This document shows, piece by piece, positions 35,549 through 47,433 of a stretch of 64,000 nucleotides of DNA (position 1 is the first letter of the stretch; each line of letters starts with the position of its first letter). Position numbers and translations under genes: made by a program. Under the pieces are notes generated by a model. The model worked only from the letters and a program-made list of their open reading frames with translations, was not told the origin of the DNA and did not search any database. This DNA comes from Cryptomeria japonica (Eukaryota > Streptophyta > Pinopsida > Cupressales > Cupressaceae), in the NCBI RefSeq assembly GCF_030272615.1, contig NC_081410.1:253379533-253443532 (forward strand), given 5' to 3'.

Positions 35549-37706
35549 GTCATGTACATTAAATTATATATATATTGCAGTAAAATGGTTATAATAATTA
35601 TGTAATGCTTTTGTTCATTCAAATAGGTAAGTACCAAGTTAAAGATATGAATGTATATATTGAGCCTCTTATCGATGAGTTGTTGGAGTTATGAAATGGT
35701 GTTACTATGTATGACGTCTCTAGACCAATAACACAAAGACAATTTCAATTCCATGTAATGCTTGTATGGACAATTCATGATGCCCTAGGGCTAACACATT
35801 TTTGTGATATGTTATAATGTTCAACTTGCACACTTTAATAATGTTTAATTTTTTAAAGTATAAATCATGCATTTTAAAAAAAATCCATTCAATATATATA
35901 ATTATAAAAATTAACATATTTGATGCAATTATACATGATCTTGCAGGTCTTCAAACAAAGGAAAAATTTACATGTCTAGTTTGTGGTCCAAAGATGAAAT
36001 CTCGTCATTCAACAAGTTTAGGAAAGTAGGTGTTTGATGAGTAGAGGAACTTCCTCCACAAAAATCATGAGTATAGAACTACTAAAAAACATCTTTTCAA
36101 TGGGAAAGAAGAGACTACATCAAAACCACGAAGAATGACACCTCGCCTATGGAAGTTGGAATATAATAGAATTAATCGTCAAGGTAATATCATTCAATCT
36201 AATTGTTTATTTATTATATATGATATGTTTGGAATTTATATTTTTATATTGTGTTTTGTTTACTCATGCTCTAATTGATGATGATTGTCATTGTTAAATT
36301 TTTAAACTTATATGCTTCATGAAGGTCGTCAAGGCATTAATTACCACCTTCCAAAGGGACTAAAAAGTTATCCCAGATAATTTAGTAGGTTGCCCTGCTA
36401 TGAGCAGCTACAAATTGTGCATTTTTTTGATACTATGCATATTGGAAAGAATATAACAGAGACATTATAGAAAATATTGGATGGAAGGCATGACAAAGAT
36501 AAAATTGTCAAAATTTGTAGTGACATTTAGATATCCAATCATGCAATGAAAAATGTCATTCAATTAAATAGCAATGGAGACCAAATTAATATAAGTGCCC
36601 TTCCTTGGTTATTAATGGAGCAACAAAGAAATTCTATAAAAGAGGACATACAAAAAATTTGATTTCCCACAGGATTTGCTACGAACATAAACAATCTCAT
36701 AGCAAAGAAAAGTGAATTTGGGCCAGGGATGAAAACACATGATTGGCATACCTTAATTAAGGTAATTCATTTTGTTTTATATTTTCTATGTATTTGTATA
36801 CTGCATTTACTTTTCATTGTATTATGTTTAGTACTAGTTTTGGAAAAACAATGAAAATATCATTTTATAATTGTTGCAATACGTTCTACCTCTATCTATC
36901 CCAGACCACTTCGAGAATAATGTCAAGAAAGTTATATATTATCTTGGAAAATACATGAGGTAAGTAGTTTTATTTGTTCAATTTGTTGTATAGATATTAT
37001 ATTTTCCATTTGTTTTACTTGTTATGTAATATATTGTATATTATTTTATTAATTCTTGTTAATATATTTTCATCTTGAATCACTTGTAGATGGTTGTCAT
37101 CTAAATAAATCCATAAAGAAGATATAAAATATTGGAAGACAAAAATTCCTTGTCTAATGTGTGAAATGCAAAAATGTCTACCTTCAACATTTTTCAATGC
37201 ACAAGAACACTAATTCATACACCAAGTTGAGGAGATTGAATTGTGTGGACCTGTACATACAAGGTCAATGTGGATGGTTGAGAGGTGCTTAAAATTTTTG
37301 AAGGCTTTGGTTTGACAAAGAGAACATCCTAAGGGTTCTATGGTGGAGAGATATATGGTATACCAAACTATGGTGTACATTACTGAATATATTCCTAAGT
37401 TTGCGGCAAAGATCCAAGTAGATCACATTTGGAATCCCAACTCCATTAACAAATTTGAAGAGGAGTACCTGATGGGGAAAGATAGATTGAGGAAAGTGAG
37501 AGGTAATTATTGGATCTTCATGGACATTAATCTGAATATATTTTACATTTGGTTTTTATATATATTATAGTTAATTAATTCTTAATCTTTAATATACATT
37601 AGCTGTAAATTTCTACTTTATTTTTCTACAGTTGCTCGAGAGTGGGATGCACTACATTTGTATTTTGCAAACAATCTTTTGATTGGATTATGATATGGAT
37701 TGAACA
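35549..37706 (+). pseudogene. CACTA Tnp2 transposase, middle and DUF4218-like exons
   Basis: Several short exons are visible with usable splice sites. 35627-35810 reads DMNVYIEPLIDELLEL and VMLVWTIHDALG. 35947-36184 (after ttgcag) reads GLQTKEKFTCLVCGPKMKS and RRMTPRLWKLEYNRINRQ. 36326-36762 reads VHFFDTMHIGKNITET, FPTGFATNINNLI and THDWHTLIK. Next come 36872-36960 with VLPLSIPDHF and 37091-37503 with FIHQVEEIELCGPVHTRSMW, the last being the DUF4218-like region. 37632-37706 starts the final piece. Many Trp and Arg codons are now stops (TGG to TGA/TAG, CGA to TGA). D interrupts at 37706. Confidence 0.82.
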
Positions 37707-38635
37707 TGTTGGAATCCAATAACACTAAGAGGGAGGTAAATCAATGTTATACTAGAATGATTAATTTTAGCCTTATTAAAACATGCATACACCAACCTGT
37801 ATATCGGTACATACAAATTTGAAAGAAGTAAAACAAACAATAAGCTAATCACATGAATGAGAATCATAACACACATAATTATACATGGAAAACCTCAAAG
37901 AGGAAAAACCACGGTGGGATTTGTGACCCACAATATCAATCCACTTGCCATATGAAGAGATATTACAAAATATAAGGGGCCTGCACTTGCAAGAAGGCTT
38001 ACAACTTAGAGCATATTGCTCAATCACAAATGGAGCCTCATTGACTACATATAAATCCAGACTACAGTCCGGAGAAGTGTTGAAATGTGAAGATAGCATC
38101 TTCTATGCCAAAATATAGTTCCCATTTAAGCTCTATCTGTTCTGGTCTGAAACCCTAAACCCTTTACTGGAATAACCCTTACACAAATATCCTCACATAC
38201 ATAATCTCTCTAATATATATCACATTATCTCACATTCACATATCCATCACCATTTCTATTATTTCAAAATGATCTAATCCAACTGACTTATATATCCTAT
38301 ACAACTTATCATGCCTTATGTTGGCTTACAAAGAGAATTACAATATCAAATTACATGTTGGCTAGATAACATAAATACATGAATATCATAAACAATTGTC
38401 GATGTTGGATCCAAGAGATGTCAGCCAATACCGAAAACCATATTCTAAACCATGTCGGCCTGCATTGTTGGTAATCAAAGAAATCCTTCTGTCCTTCCAG
38501 TGTTGGTGCCTGTGTAGTGTTTGTGAAGTGCCTACTGGTATAGAAATGAACCAAAACATGAAATCAGAATAAGATACCATGTTGCCATCAGTGAAAACAT
38601 AGTGAAGCCAACCAATTAAGTATCAATTACTAACA
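37707..38635 (-). repeat. 3' LTR of D
   Basis: On the plus strand it runs from tgttggaatcc to attactaaca, 929 bases. The motif catggaaaacctcaaagagg followed by aaaaaccacggtggg is at 37884-37918. The right half (38044-38635) matches 50815-51396 closely. Confidence 0.88.
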
Positions 38636-38650
38636 ATCTCCCCATTTGGC
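38636..38650 (-). promoter_or_regulatory. Polypurine tract of D
   Basis: The minus strand reads ccaaatggggagat directly before the LTR start TGTTAGTAATTG. Confidence 0.7.
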
Positions 38651-39795
38651 ATTGATGGCAACACTCATGTGAAAAATGGTCAAGGTTTCATCTATCAGTT
38701 TCATCCTACTTGCTCCCCTAAGTTGAATAGTCATTAATGTAAAATACTCCATACTCCCATATCTCCCCCTAATGTATACAAATCCTATTCTTTTTCACAT
38801 TTATATCACCCCCCCTTTGACATCAATGCCATTAAAAATTCCAAAAAGAATGTCAAAGATCCAAAAGAAAATTGTACAATGAATATCCCAAAAATATCTT
38901 ACCGGAGCTTAACAAATTTCAAAATTTCTGGATAAACCTTCTCCAATAGCTCAAGATAAGTATCCCAACCAGTTTTGAAAGTGTTGGAAATGGATACAAG
39001 TCCACTTAATATATGTGCAAATAACTCTTTCTCACTTACCTCTATCGGTGTGGGATTTCCAACCATATTGATACATTCTTTCTTATGTACACTGATTGAA
39101 TCCAACTGGGGACTCACCAAGCCTCTTAGACTTCTGGCCCTTCTTATAATTTTGTCTATTTCCTTCTCAAGAACAGAAATTTGGGCTTCCAAAACCAAAA
39201 TTTGATAATCAATGGATGTAGTCAATGAAGTCAATCCATCAAAAGAATTAGCTATATTTGCAATTTTTTTCCTAAAATTCCTTTATCTTCATATCCACAT
39301 TAACTGTAAGTATATATGTGTTACAACATACCCTATAAATATTTGTACACTGCTTTAAAGAATTATCTATTAGTTTCAGCTTTTCATCAATTTTCTTCTT
39401 CTCAGATTCAATAACCTGATCAAATGCAGCTCTCTTAACTTGAGTGAACCTTTCTAGTGCTTTCTGGTTTGAAATCTATTGTAACGATTGAAAATCCTTT
39501 GAAATGTGCTCAACAATTGTTTTAAGCTTGCCAGATGGGCTCACTTCATTATCAATCTTGTACTCTAGGACAAGTCCATGTGAATTAGTGATTGATTTAT
39601 CAATAATCCCTTTATCTGTAGATCCCTCCATTAATTTTTGTGCAGCCATCATCATGAGTTTAGTAGGACTCATCTTGGTTATGTTTTTCTTTACATCCTG
39701 CGAAGTGTTAATTAACAACAATGATGGACCAACTACTGGTTCTCTGTTGGTTTCCCCTTTCTTATTCTCTGATGATTTATCCTTTATGGCTTCCT
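38651..39795 (-). pseudogene. D cargo ORF, C-terminal part
   Basis: Two minus-strand open stretches lie here. 39795-39476 reads KNITKMSPTKLMMMAAQ and GKLKTIVEHISKDFQSLQ. After frame changes, 39234-38899 reads LVLEAQISVLEKEIDKII (probably a coiled coil) and SGLVSISNTFKTGWDTYLE. They lie downstream of the long unknown ORF of D once C is removed, so I take them as its tail. No domain is recognised. Confidence 0.5.
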
Positions 39796-40302
39796 TGTTG
39801 GTATTATAGATGTGTTGCATTGGTTTTTTCATTAATGTCAACACTTATTAGCACTTATTTTTCTAGAGATATTTGGTTATGTTCACCGGCATGTTCAGTG
39901 ACTTATGCACAGTCACTGGTATTTGGTTCACCGGCAGGTTATATTGTTCACCGATAGTAAGGATGACCTGTTATCATCTGGAGATTACTTGGTTATGTCG
40001 AAAATATGGTTTGGACTCTTGTTTTAGATATTTGGTTATTGGTCTAATCAAGTTGGTATATTTGCTGTTACCAACAAATTGGTCCAAGTTATGGACCAAC
40101 AAGTGTTATGTGTTGTGGATGTTATTTCTCCTTTTGTTTCATGCATTAAACTTCACCGGTATTGTTATTAATTGTTAAATTGTCAACCGATATTAAGTTT
40201 GGTTTACCGATATTATGCATTAAGTTTGATTAAGTTATATTTGGGTTGAAATTAATAGACAACTGATTCACCCCCCCCCTCAGTTGCCTCTGGGTCCTAA
40301 CA
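39796..40302 (+). repeat. 5' LTR of C, internally deleted
   Basis: 507 bases, against 1051 for the 3' LTR. Both ends are kept, but the segment equivalent to about 46662-47234 is missing. The junction is at about 40094 (gaccaacaag|tgttatgtg). The lost part includes the conserved LTR motif. Confidence 0.9.
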
Positions 40303-40303
40303 A

Positions 40304-40316
40304 TTGGTATCAGAGC
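40304..40316 (+). promoter_or_regulatory. Primer binding site of C (tRNA-iMet)
   Basis: TTGGTATCAGAGC, one base inside the 5' LTR, exactly matches the usual plant copia primer site. Confidence 0.92.
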
Positions 40317-40359
40317 TAAGTCCTCTTTTTGCAGAAGTTTAACAACTTGAGGAGATTCT

Positions 40360-41070
40360 ATGGCAACTAACTATTTCAGGAAGGACATTTCAAAACTTGA
40401 TGAAACTAACTATGGTATATGGAAGATCAGAATGGAGACTCATCTGAATTGCATTGGAAGAGACATATGGGATGTTACAAAGAATGGCTATGTTGGTCCT
40501 ACACACAGTCAACCTAATCCACCTACATTGGCTAAAGATCAAGAGAATGATTGCAAAGCAAGAGAAGCACTTTTAAGGGCATTGTCAGATCAACAAATCA
40601 TGGGATTATCAGACCAATCTACTACTAAAGCTATTTGGGATAAATTGGAGACATTAAATGAAGGAGATACCACTGACAAAATTGAAAAACTAGAATGCTT
40701 GCGGGTCAAGTATGAAAATGGAAGAAGATGAAAGAATTTCTGCTTTTATGGAAAGAGTTAATGAAATATTTTTGGGTATACAATGTTGTGGAGGATCCTT
40801 AAGTGAAGATGAGATTGTTTCTAAAGTTTTAAGAGCATTGCCACTAGATACAAAATGAAAGTAATTGCTATTAATGAATTGAGAATAATGCCTGATACAT
40901 CAGTATCTAGAGATACCTTGGTTGGAAAACTTTCAGCTTTTGAACTTGAGGAATTTGGTCATGTTGCTACAATTAAGACAGATCTAGTTTTCAAAGCATC
41001 ATCATCATAATCTGAGAAATCTAATTGGAAAGCACTTTATGCAAGAGAACTTGAAGACATCAAAAGGAAA
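40360..41070 (+). pseudogene. gag: C Gag
   Basis: It starts MATNYFRKDISKLDETNYG and runs in frame for 123 codons through RDIWDVTKNGYVGP and STTKAIWDKLETLNEGDT. An eight-base deletion near 40720, relative to B (which keeps tttgaaaa there), shifts the frame. A further one-base loss lies near 40848 and a stop in the Ser tract near 41009. Gag forms the particle. With these shifts only a truncated protein could be made. Confidence 0.88.
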
Positions 41071-41078
41071 ATGAAGAA

Positions 41079-41522
41079 TTGGAAGAACTTGAAGCACTAT
41101 TCGCAAGGAAAATGCCTAAAGGTCCAGTTGGAAGTAAGTATGAAGGTAAAACACCTTTTAAATGTTTTAACTGCAATAAAATTGGTCATATGGCATCTAG
41201 GTGTCCTGATAGACATGCAAGGTTAAGAGAAGAAGCTAAAAGAACATATAAGCCTAACCCTGAATATCAGAGTTACAGATTTAAGAAGAATAGAGACAAA
41301 TCATGTTACTATGTTGATGAAGGAGTTACTGATGATTCTGATGAGGAACCAGTAGACAATGGATGGGCTTTTATTGCAATAACAGAAGATCAACCGGTAC
41401 CTATTGTACAACTGGTAGAGCAGGCCCTGGCAGCTAAAATTGAAGAAAAGGATGAATGGATCATTGATTCTGGATGTTCACATCATATGACTGGTGATAA
41501 AAGTAAATTTTTAACTTTTTAG
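41079..41522 (+). pseudogene. C zinc knuckle and protease start
   Basis: It contains the perfect knuckle CFNCNKIGHMASRC (about 41163-41204), an acidic linker, and the aspartic protease site WIIDSGCSHHMTGD near 41457. Here the catalytic DSG is intact, unlike A (NSG) and B (DSE). It ends at TAG 41520-41522, where B has CAA. Confidence 0.9.
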
Positions 41523-42649
41523 GAATACAATGGAGGTCTAGTAAGATTTGGGGATGATAAAACTTGTTTGATCAAAGGAAAAGGCACTATATATTTTGAT
41601 GGTAAGCACAATACTGACAACATTTATTATGTTGAAGGTTTAAAGCATAATCTTTTGAGTGTTGGCTAATTAGTTGAAAAAGGATTTCAGTTACAATTCA
41701 AGAATGGTAAATGCAAAATCATGAATAGAACTAGTTTGGAAATTGCAACCGATAATCAGACTAGAGGTAATATTTTTCATTTAAATAACAATGAGAAGAC
41801 ATGCTTGATTGCACATTATGATGAAAGTTGGCTATGGCATAAGAGACTTTGTCATGTGATTTTTGATTGCATTGTAAAAATCAGTACAACTAAGGCAGTA
41901 AGGGATTTACCTAAGATTGTAAAACCTCACAATCCGGTATGTAAGGTATGTCAATTTGGAAACAAGTTAGAACAACTTTTAAGAGTATTCCAGAGAAATC
42001 CAATAATGTTCTTGATTTAATTCATACTGATTTATGTGGTCCGACAAGAACTAGAAGTCTACAAGGAGATAGATATTTTATGCTAATCATTGATGATTAT
42101 TCTAGAATGTGTTGGGTTACTTTTCTCAGGGAGAAATCATAAGTTTTGGGGAAATTCAAACTATTCAAGGCAATGGTAGAGAATGAAACTAGTAAGAAAA
42201 TAAAATGTTTAAGATTAGATCAAGGAGGTGAATTGACATCTAAGGAATTTAATACATTTTGTGAAGTGAATGGAATCAGAAGACAACTATTAGCACCTCG
42301 GACACCCCAGTAGAATGGAGTTGTGGAAAGGAAGAACAAAACTATTCTAGATGTAGCTAGAAGCATGATATACGAAGAAAACCTACCTCGTGTATATTGG
42401 AGAGAAGCAGTGAATACAACGGTCTACACTTTCAATAGAGTTCACATCAAATGTGAAACCGGTAAAACCACTCATGAACTATGGTTTGGTAATACTCCTA
42501 CTCTTAAATATTTCAGAATAATTGGAAGCAAATGTTACATTAGGAGAGATGATTATATTGGTAAATTTGATCCTATAAGTGATGAAGGAATATTTCTTGG
42601 TTATTCATATAAGAGAAAGGCATATAGATGTTTTAATAAAAGATTGTAG
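41523..42649 (+). pseudogene. C integrase
   Basis: After the TAG the frame reads the rest of protease, then SWLWHKRLCHVIFD, a one-base frame slip near 41963, HTDLCGPTRTRSLQGDRYF, IIDDYSRMCWVTFL, LRLDQGGEL, and NGVVERKNKTI with the catalytic Glu kept. It ends with ELWFGNTPTLKYFRIIG and SDEGIFLGYSYKRKAYRCF. Stops fall at about 41668 (TAA for CAA), 42140 and 42311. The end is TAG 42647-42649, shared with A and B. Confidence 0.9.
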
Positions 42650-43288
42650 AAAATCATTGAGAGTGCAAATGTGAAGATTGATGAACACTTTATTAGTGAT
42701 TCAAGGTCTATTGACTCTGAACAGGTAGTTGAGATAATAATAAATGAACCTACTCTAAGTGCACTAGTACAGAATGTAGATCCAATCACACCGGTATCAT
42801 CAGAGAATTCCACAGTGATTGAAGAACTGCAACAAGTGAATACACCCAGGTATGCTAGATTGAATCACTCTGAAAGTCAAATAATTGGGAATAAGTATCA
42901 AGGAGTTATGACAAGAGGAAGACTAACAAATGAAGAGGTATGCTTAATTTATCAAATTGAACTAGCAACTATTTTTGAGGCATGTGAAGATAAACATTGG
43001 ATTAAAGCTATGGAAGATGAATTGGAACAAATTGAAAAGAATAACACATGGACATTGGTTCCCCAGCCTAAAAACAAAAATGTAATTGGAACTAAATGGG
43101 TATTCAGAAATAAACTTAATGAAGATGGTAAGGTAATAAGAACAAAGAAATATTAGTGTGTAAGGGATGTTCACAGAAAGAGGGAATTGATTATAATGAA
43201 AACTTTGCATCGGTAACTAGAATTGAGGCAGTCAGACTATTTCTTGCATTTGCAGCACACAAAAACTATAAAGTATATCAAATGGATG
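42650..43288 (+). pseudogene. C reverse transcriptase, first half
   Basis: In frame with integrase after the shared TAG it reads KIIESANVKIDEHF, a linker, [36 protein letters not shown], then a frameshift near 43143, [12 protein letters not shown] and YQMD. It is cut by solo LTR K in the codons of YQMDV, right beside the first catalytic Asp. It resumes at 44822. Confidence 0.88.
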
Positions 43289-44816
43289 TGTTGGGGCTTC
43301 AAATTTCCAAATAATTTCAAGGACCCTACTATTAAAAATGGTGGTCACTTCATGGAAATGACACATAATGGATGATTAATGATTTGAACAACTAGAGTAA
43401 AGGAGGATATGAATAAATTAATTGCAATAGACCCCATGAAAGACTAGTGTTTTTTATCTGTAGAAACGATGATATGAACAGGGTATTAAAATGAATGAAA
43501 CATGCAAATATAAGAAATACCCATTTCAGAAAATCAAGTTTCCAAGCTCCACTTAAAATATTAGATCTGTATAATGTGTTTTTGGCTGTAGACCATACAA
43601 AACACCGTAAGAAGGCTGAAAAACTTGTTATTTCAACCTGCATGAAAGAAGATGTCGACTTGTAATGAAAATTTATGCAAATATCAAATCTGATAAAGAC
43701 CCATTTTAGAAGTGGATGTTTCCTACCACAAAAAATATTTTCAGATTTGTATATGAATTTTAAGGCTGCCGACCAAATGAAAACCCAAAAGATAGCTTAA
43801 AGAAAGGTTATTGACTAACTAGTTTGCATATTAATTTCAAAGGGTTTTGTTAATTTTAATATAAAATGGTGACTTTTCACCCCAAAAGGGGTATGGTGCC
43901 CATTCAACCACATATATAAGTGGTTAAAAAATGTAGATATGAGGGGGAGAGTGAGAAAAAAGATAATAGAGACTCTGGGATGATACTGTACTATTTTTGA
44001 AGATCTTAATAGAATCAGTCGTTTTTCTTTTGCATATGTGCTGTGGATTATCTCATTTTCTGTAGGTAGTTGTTTGTGATATTATCTAAAGGAGATAAGT
44101 TTATTCATATTCTTATAGTGAAGTTTATGTTTCTATGTTATAAATTTGGATTAAAAAGATCTACTCATGGATTGTAATTGTTCCTTGTAGTTCTTCCTTG
44201 AATGGTCCCTTAAGGTTAGGGTTAAATTCATTCAGGTGGTTTATGATATAAACATTTAGAACATCTCATAAGGAATAGAAACTGACAGATTTACCAAAGG
44301 GGGTAGGTTTAAAAACTGTCTCACAAATCATACATTAAGTCCTAGAGAAATATAAGACTATGTAGCCCAAACAACAAAGAAGGCATCGATCATCCATAAA
44401 CCATAATTATCATTATATGAACACACCTTTACATTAAAGCAATAGGGATTAGTTGAGTAATAAGTATAGAGTTAGTTAGTAATAGTGTACATATTTAATA
44501 ATTTCAAGCACAAAGATCGAATAGCTTCCATAACAACAATCTTGAACTCATCTAAAAGACATCTATTTCAAGAACCTTTGCCATTCTGAGATAGGGGTCA
44601 GTTAGATCAAAATAATCAATCTGCTATAAAAAGCAATAGTTATCAAAAGCCACTAGTGAATAGGTATACCCGCCTAGGTCTTGCAGAGCCTAAAGTGAGA
44701 GAGTTAGTAACCAAATAGGTTCACTCTATAAGTTGGCCAAGTCAAATTGGAGGGTTTGATAATAGGAGTTGGCATTTCCTTGAAACCTATCCAATCTGTT
44801 GATTTGAGATCCAACA
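43289..44816. repeat. Solo LTR K inside C RT
   Basis: It begins TGTTGGGGCTTC and ends GATCCAACA, 1528 bases, between perfect target duplications ggatg (43284-43288 and 44817-44821). It carries no ORF, primer site or polypurine tract. This is what remains after recombination between the two LTRs of an element. A TATA-like catatataag on the plus strand near 43910 may mark its promoter. It matches none of the other LTRs in the window by eye. Confidence 0.9.
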
Positions 44817-44821
44817 GGATG

Positions 44822-45333
44822 TTAAATGTGCATTTCTGAATGGTGATCTTGAAGAGGAAGTCTACATTGAATAACTTGATGGATTTTCTTTGACAAATGA
44901 CAAAGATATGGTTTGCAGGTTAAGGAAAGCTTTATATGGATTGAAGTAAGCTCCTAGAGCTTGGTATGCTAGATTGGACAGATATCTTTTGAAGCTTGGT
45001 TACACTAAAGGTAATGCTGACAACAACTTATATTTCAAAGTGACTAATGATGACATCTTGGTTATTGAATTTTTTGTTGATGATATCATTTTTTAAGGAG
45101 AAGATGGATTGTGTAAAGACTTTTCTAAAAAGATGCAGGAAGAATTTGAAATGTCTATGATTGGGGAGATAAAATTCTTTTTAGGATTGCAGATTTTACA
45201 GACTGATAAAGGTATATTCATATGTCAATCAAAGTACTTGAAGGAATTGCTAAAAAAATTTGGTATGGAAAACTCTAAACCGATAAGTACTCCTATGACT
45301 ACAACTGATAAACTATCATTGAAGGATGATTGA
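44822..45333 (+). pseudogene. C reverse transcriptase, second half
   Basis: It resumes with [16 protein letters not shown], then [11 protein letters not shown][14 protein letters not shown] and the YxDD box as FVDDIIF, with Phe for Tyr as in B. Next are MSMIGEIKFFLGLQIL, KGIFICQSKYLKELLKKFG and TDKLSLKDD, then TGA 45331-45333 as in B. Stops private to C include TAA near 44873 and 44946. Confidence 0.88.
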
Positions 45334-46026
45334 ACACCTATTAATCCAACAAGATATAAATCTATGATTGGAGGTTTACTATATTTGACACAAACAAGAC
45401 CTGATATTATGAATGTAGTATGTATTATTTCAAGATTTCAGAGTAATCCTAAGGAAAATGATGAATCAACAGTAAAAAGGATTTTTCGATATCTACAAGG
45501 CACAACAAATCTTGGTTTATGGTATCCTAAAGATAAAATTTTTGATTTATGTACATACACCAATGGAAATTGGGTAGGAGATGTAGATGATAGAAAGAGA
45601 ACCACCGGCAGAGAATTATTTCTTGGTAGTAGATCGATTTCATGGTTAAGCAAGAAATAGAGTTGTACATCATTATCAACAACAGAATCAAAATATGTTG
45701 CAGCAACAACTAATTGTACTCAGGTATTATGAATTAAGCAAATGTTGAAGGACATAAAGGTAAAATGCAAAGAGCCTATAATTATTTACTGTGATAATAC
45801 AATAGGAATTAATATATGTAAGAATCTGGTATTTCACTCTAAAACTAAACATGTTTCTATCAAATACAATTTTTTGAAAGAAAATGTTGAAGCAAAGGAA
45901 GTAAAATTGGTTTATGTAAATAGTAAAGAGTAGATTGCAGATATCTTTAAAAAACCTTTACCTAAAGAAACTTTTGAATATCTTAGAGAGAAGCTTGGGG
46001 TAATACCCTCACCGATAGAGACTTAG
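45334..46026 (+). pseudogene. C RNase H and pol C-terminus
   Basis: The same frame continues with INPTRYKSMIGGLLYLTQT, RFQSNPKE, FRYLQGTTNLGLWYPKD, TYTNGNWVGDVDDRKRT and LFLGSRSISWLSKK, then a TAG. DNTIGINICKNLVFHS and KHVSIKYNFLKE follow. TAG 45931-45933 stands at the Gln of TKEQ, as in B. The first RNase H Asp is replaced by Asn (TNGNW; B keeps TDANW). The reading ends at TAG 46024-46026. Confidence 0.88.
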
Positions 46027-46370
46027 AAAATTGGAGATTAGCATTAGACCAACATAAATTAATAGAGAAACCTTTTTCTGGCTTTGATGAAGGAGAGCTA
46101 CTTCTTAGGGGGAGTGGTTGGTATTTGTAATTAGTTCTATGAACTGGTTGTATCTGGTTTTTGTATTGCTTTGGCATTTGATGTCAAATGGGGAGAGATA
46201 TCTATGGAAAAACACATTATCTTTTGGGGAGAGATTACTCATTGGGGGAGACATATTCTTTATTTTGATTTCTAGTAATTAATCTCTTTAGGAGATTGTT
46301 GGTTTTTGGTTTTTGGCATTTCTGCTTTGGCACGTAGATGGTTTTTCCATCTTGTGTTGTCATCAATGCC

Positions 46371-46382
46371 AAAGGGGGAGAT
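46371..46382 (+). promoter_or_regulatory. Polypurine tract of C
   Basis: aaagggggaga lies directly before the 3' LTR start, identical to B. Confidence 0.85.
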
Positions 46383-47433
46383 TGTTGGTATTATGGATGT
46401 GTTGCGTTGGTTTTGTCATTGATGTCAACACTTATCAACACTTATCTTTCTAGAGATCTTTGGTTATGTTCGTTGGTATTTGGTTCACTAGTAGGTTATA
46501 TTGTTCACTGGCACTAAGGATGACCTGTTATCATCTGGAGATTACTTGGTTATGTCAAAAAAATGGTTTAGACACTTGTTTTTGAGATTTGGTTATTGGT
46601 CTAATCGAGTTGGCATATTTGCTATTACCGGCAAACTGGTCTAGGTTATGGACCGACAAGCATTATCTATTCTAGGTCAGCACAACATGTTATGGAGATG
46701 ATTTATTGATTGGTTATTCTTGTAAATGCATTGAGAGGACATGATGCATCGCATATTGATTCATTTATAATTGATTTAATTGTAATATTCTTAGTAAGCC
46801 GACCTACAGATTTGGTCTTAGGTTCTGATATATATGCAAGATCTCAATTGTGAGATTGATATAGAGGATAGGAGAATATAAGGTATTATATGGTTGTGAT
46901 ATTCGGTATGTGCGAATATAAGCAAAACTACTCACACAGACATCATTTGAAGATTAAAGGAAGGGTTGAAGAAGACAATCAGAGCTTAACTGGTACTGAA
47001 TCCAACATTGAAGATGCTACTTTGAGTAGTACATTATCATTGGATCTAATCATCCAATTGTAGTCAATGTGACTATCATTTTGTGTTTGAGCAATGATCT
47101 CTAGGCAGTTGGCCTTTTTGCATGTGCAGACCCCATTTGTACACACATACTATCTGTAGTAGTATCATCTGATTGTGGGTAAGGTTTCCCATCATGGTTT
47201 TCCCCCTTACAGGGTTTCCACATACAAATATCTATGTTATGTGTTGTGGATGTTATTTCTCTTTCTGTTTCATGCATTAAACTTCACCGGTATTGTTATC
47301 AACTGTTAAGCTATCAACTGACATTAAGTTTGGTTTACCAGTATTATGCATTAAGTTTGATTAAGTTATATTTGGGTTGAAATTAATAGACAACTAATTC
47401 ACCCCCCCTCTCAGTTGCCTCTGGGTCCTAACA
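46383..47433 (+). repeat. 3' LTR of C
   Basis: 1051 bases, TGTTGGTATTATGG to gggtcctaaca, and complete. The conserved motif (ttcccatcatggttttcccc, then cttacagggtttcca) is at 47185-47220. The target duplication ttcct follows. Confidence 0.93.

Larger units (their letters stand above)
39796..47433 (+). mobile_element. Copia LTR retrotransposon C inside D
   Basis: C lies between perfect target duplications ttcct at 39791-39795 and 47434-47438, inside the cargo ORF of D. It has LTRs TGTTGG...CTAACA, an initiator-Met primer site, gag-pol and a polypurine tract. It is the same family as B and less decayed: protease DSG and the integrase Glu are kept. Its RT is split by the solo LTR K. Frameshifts in gag and several stops make it inactive. 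Confidence 0.93.
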
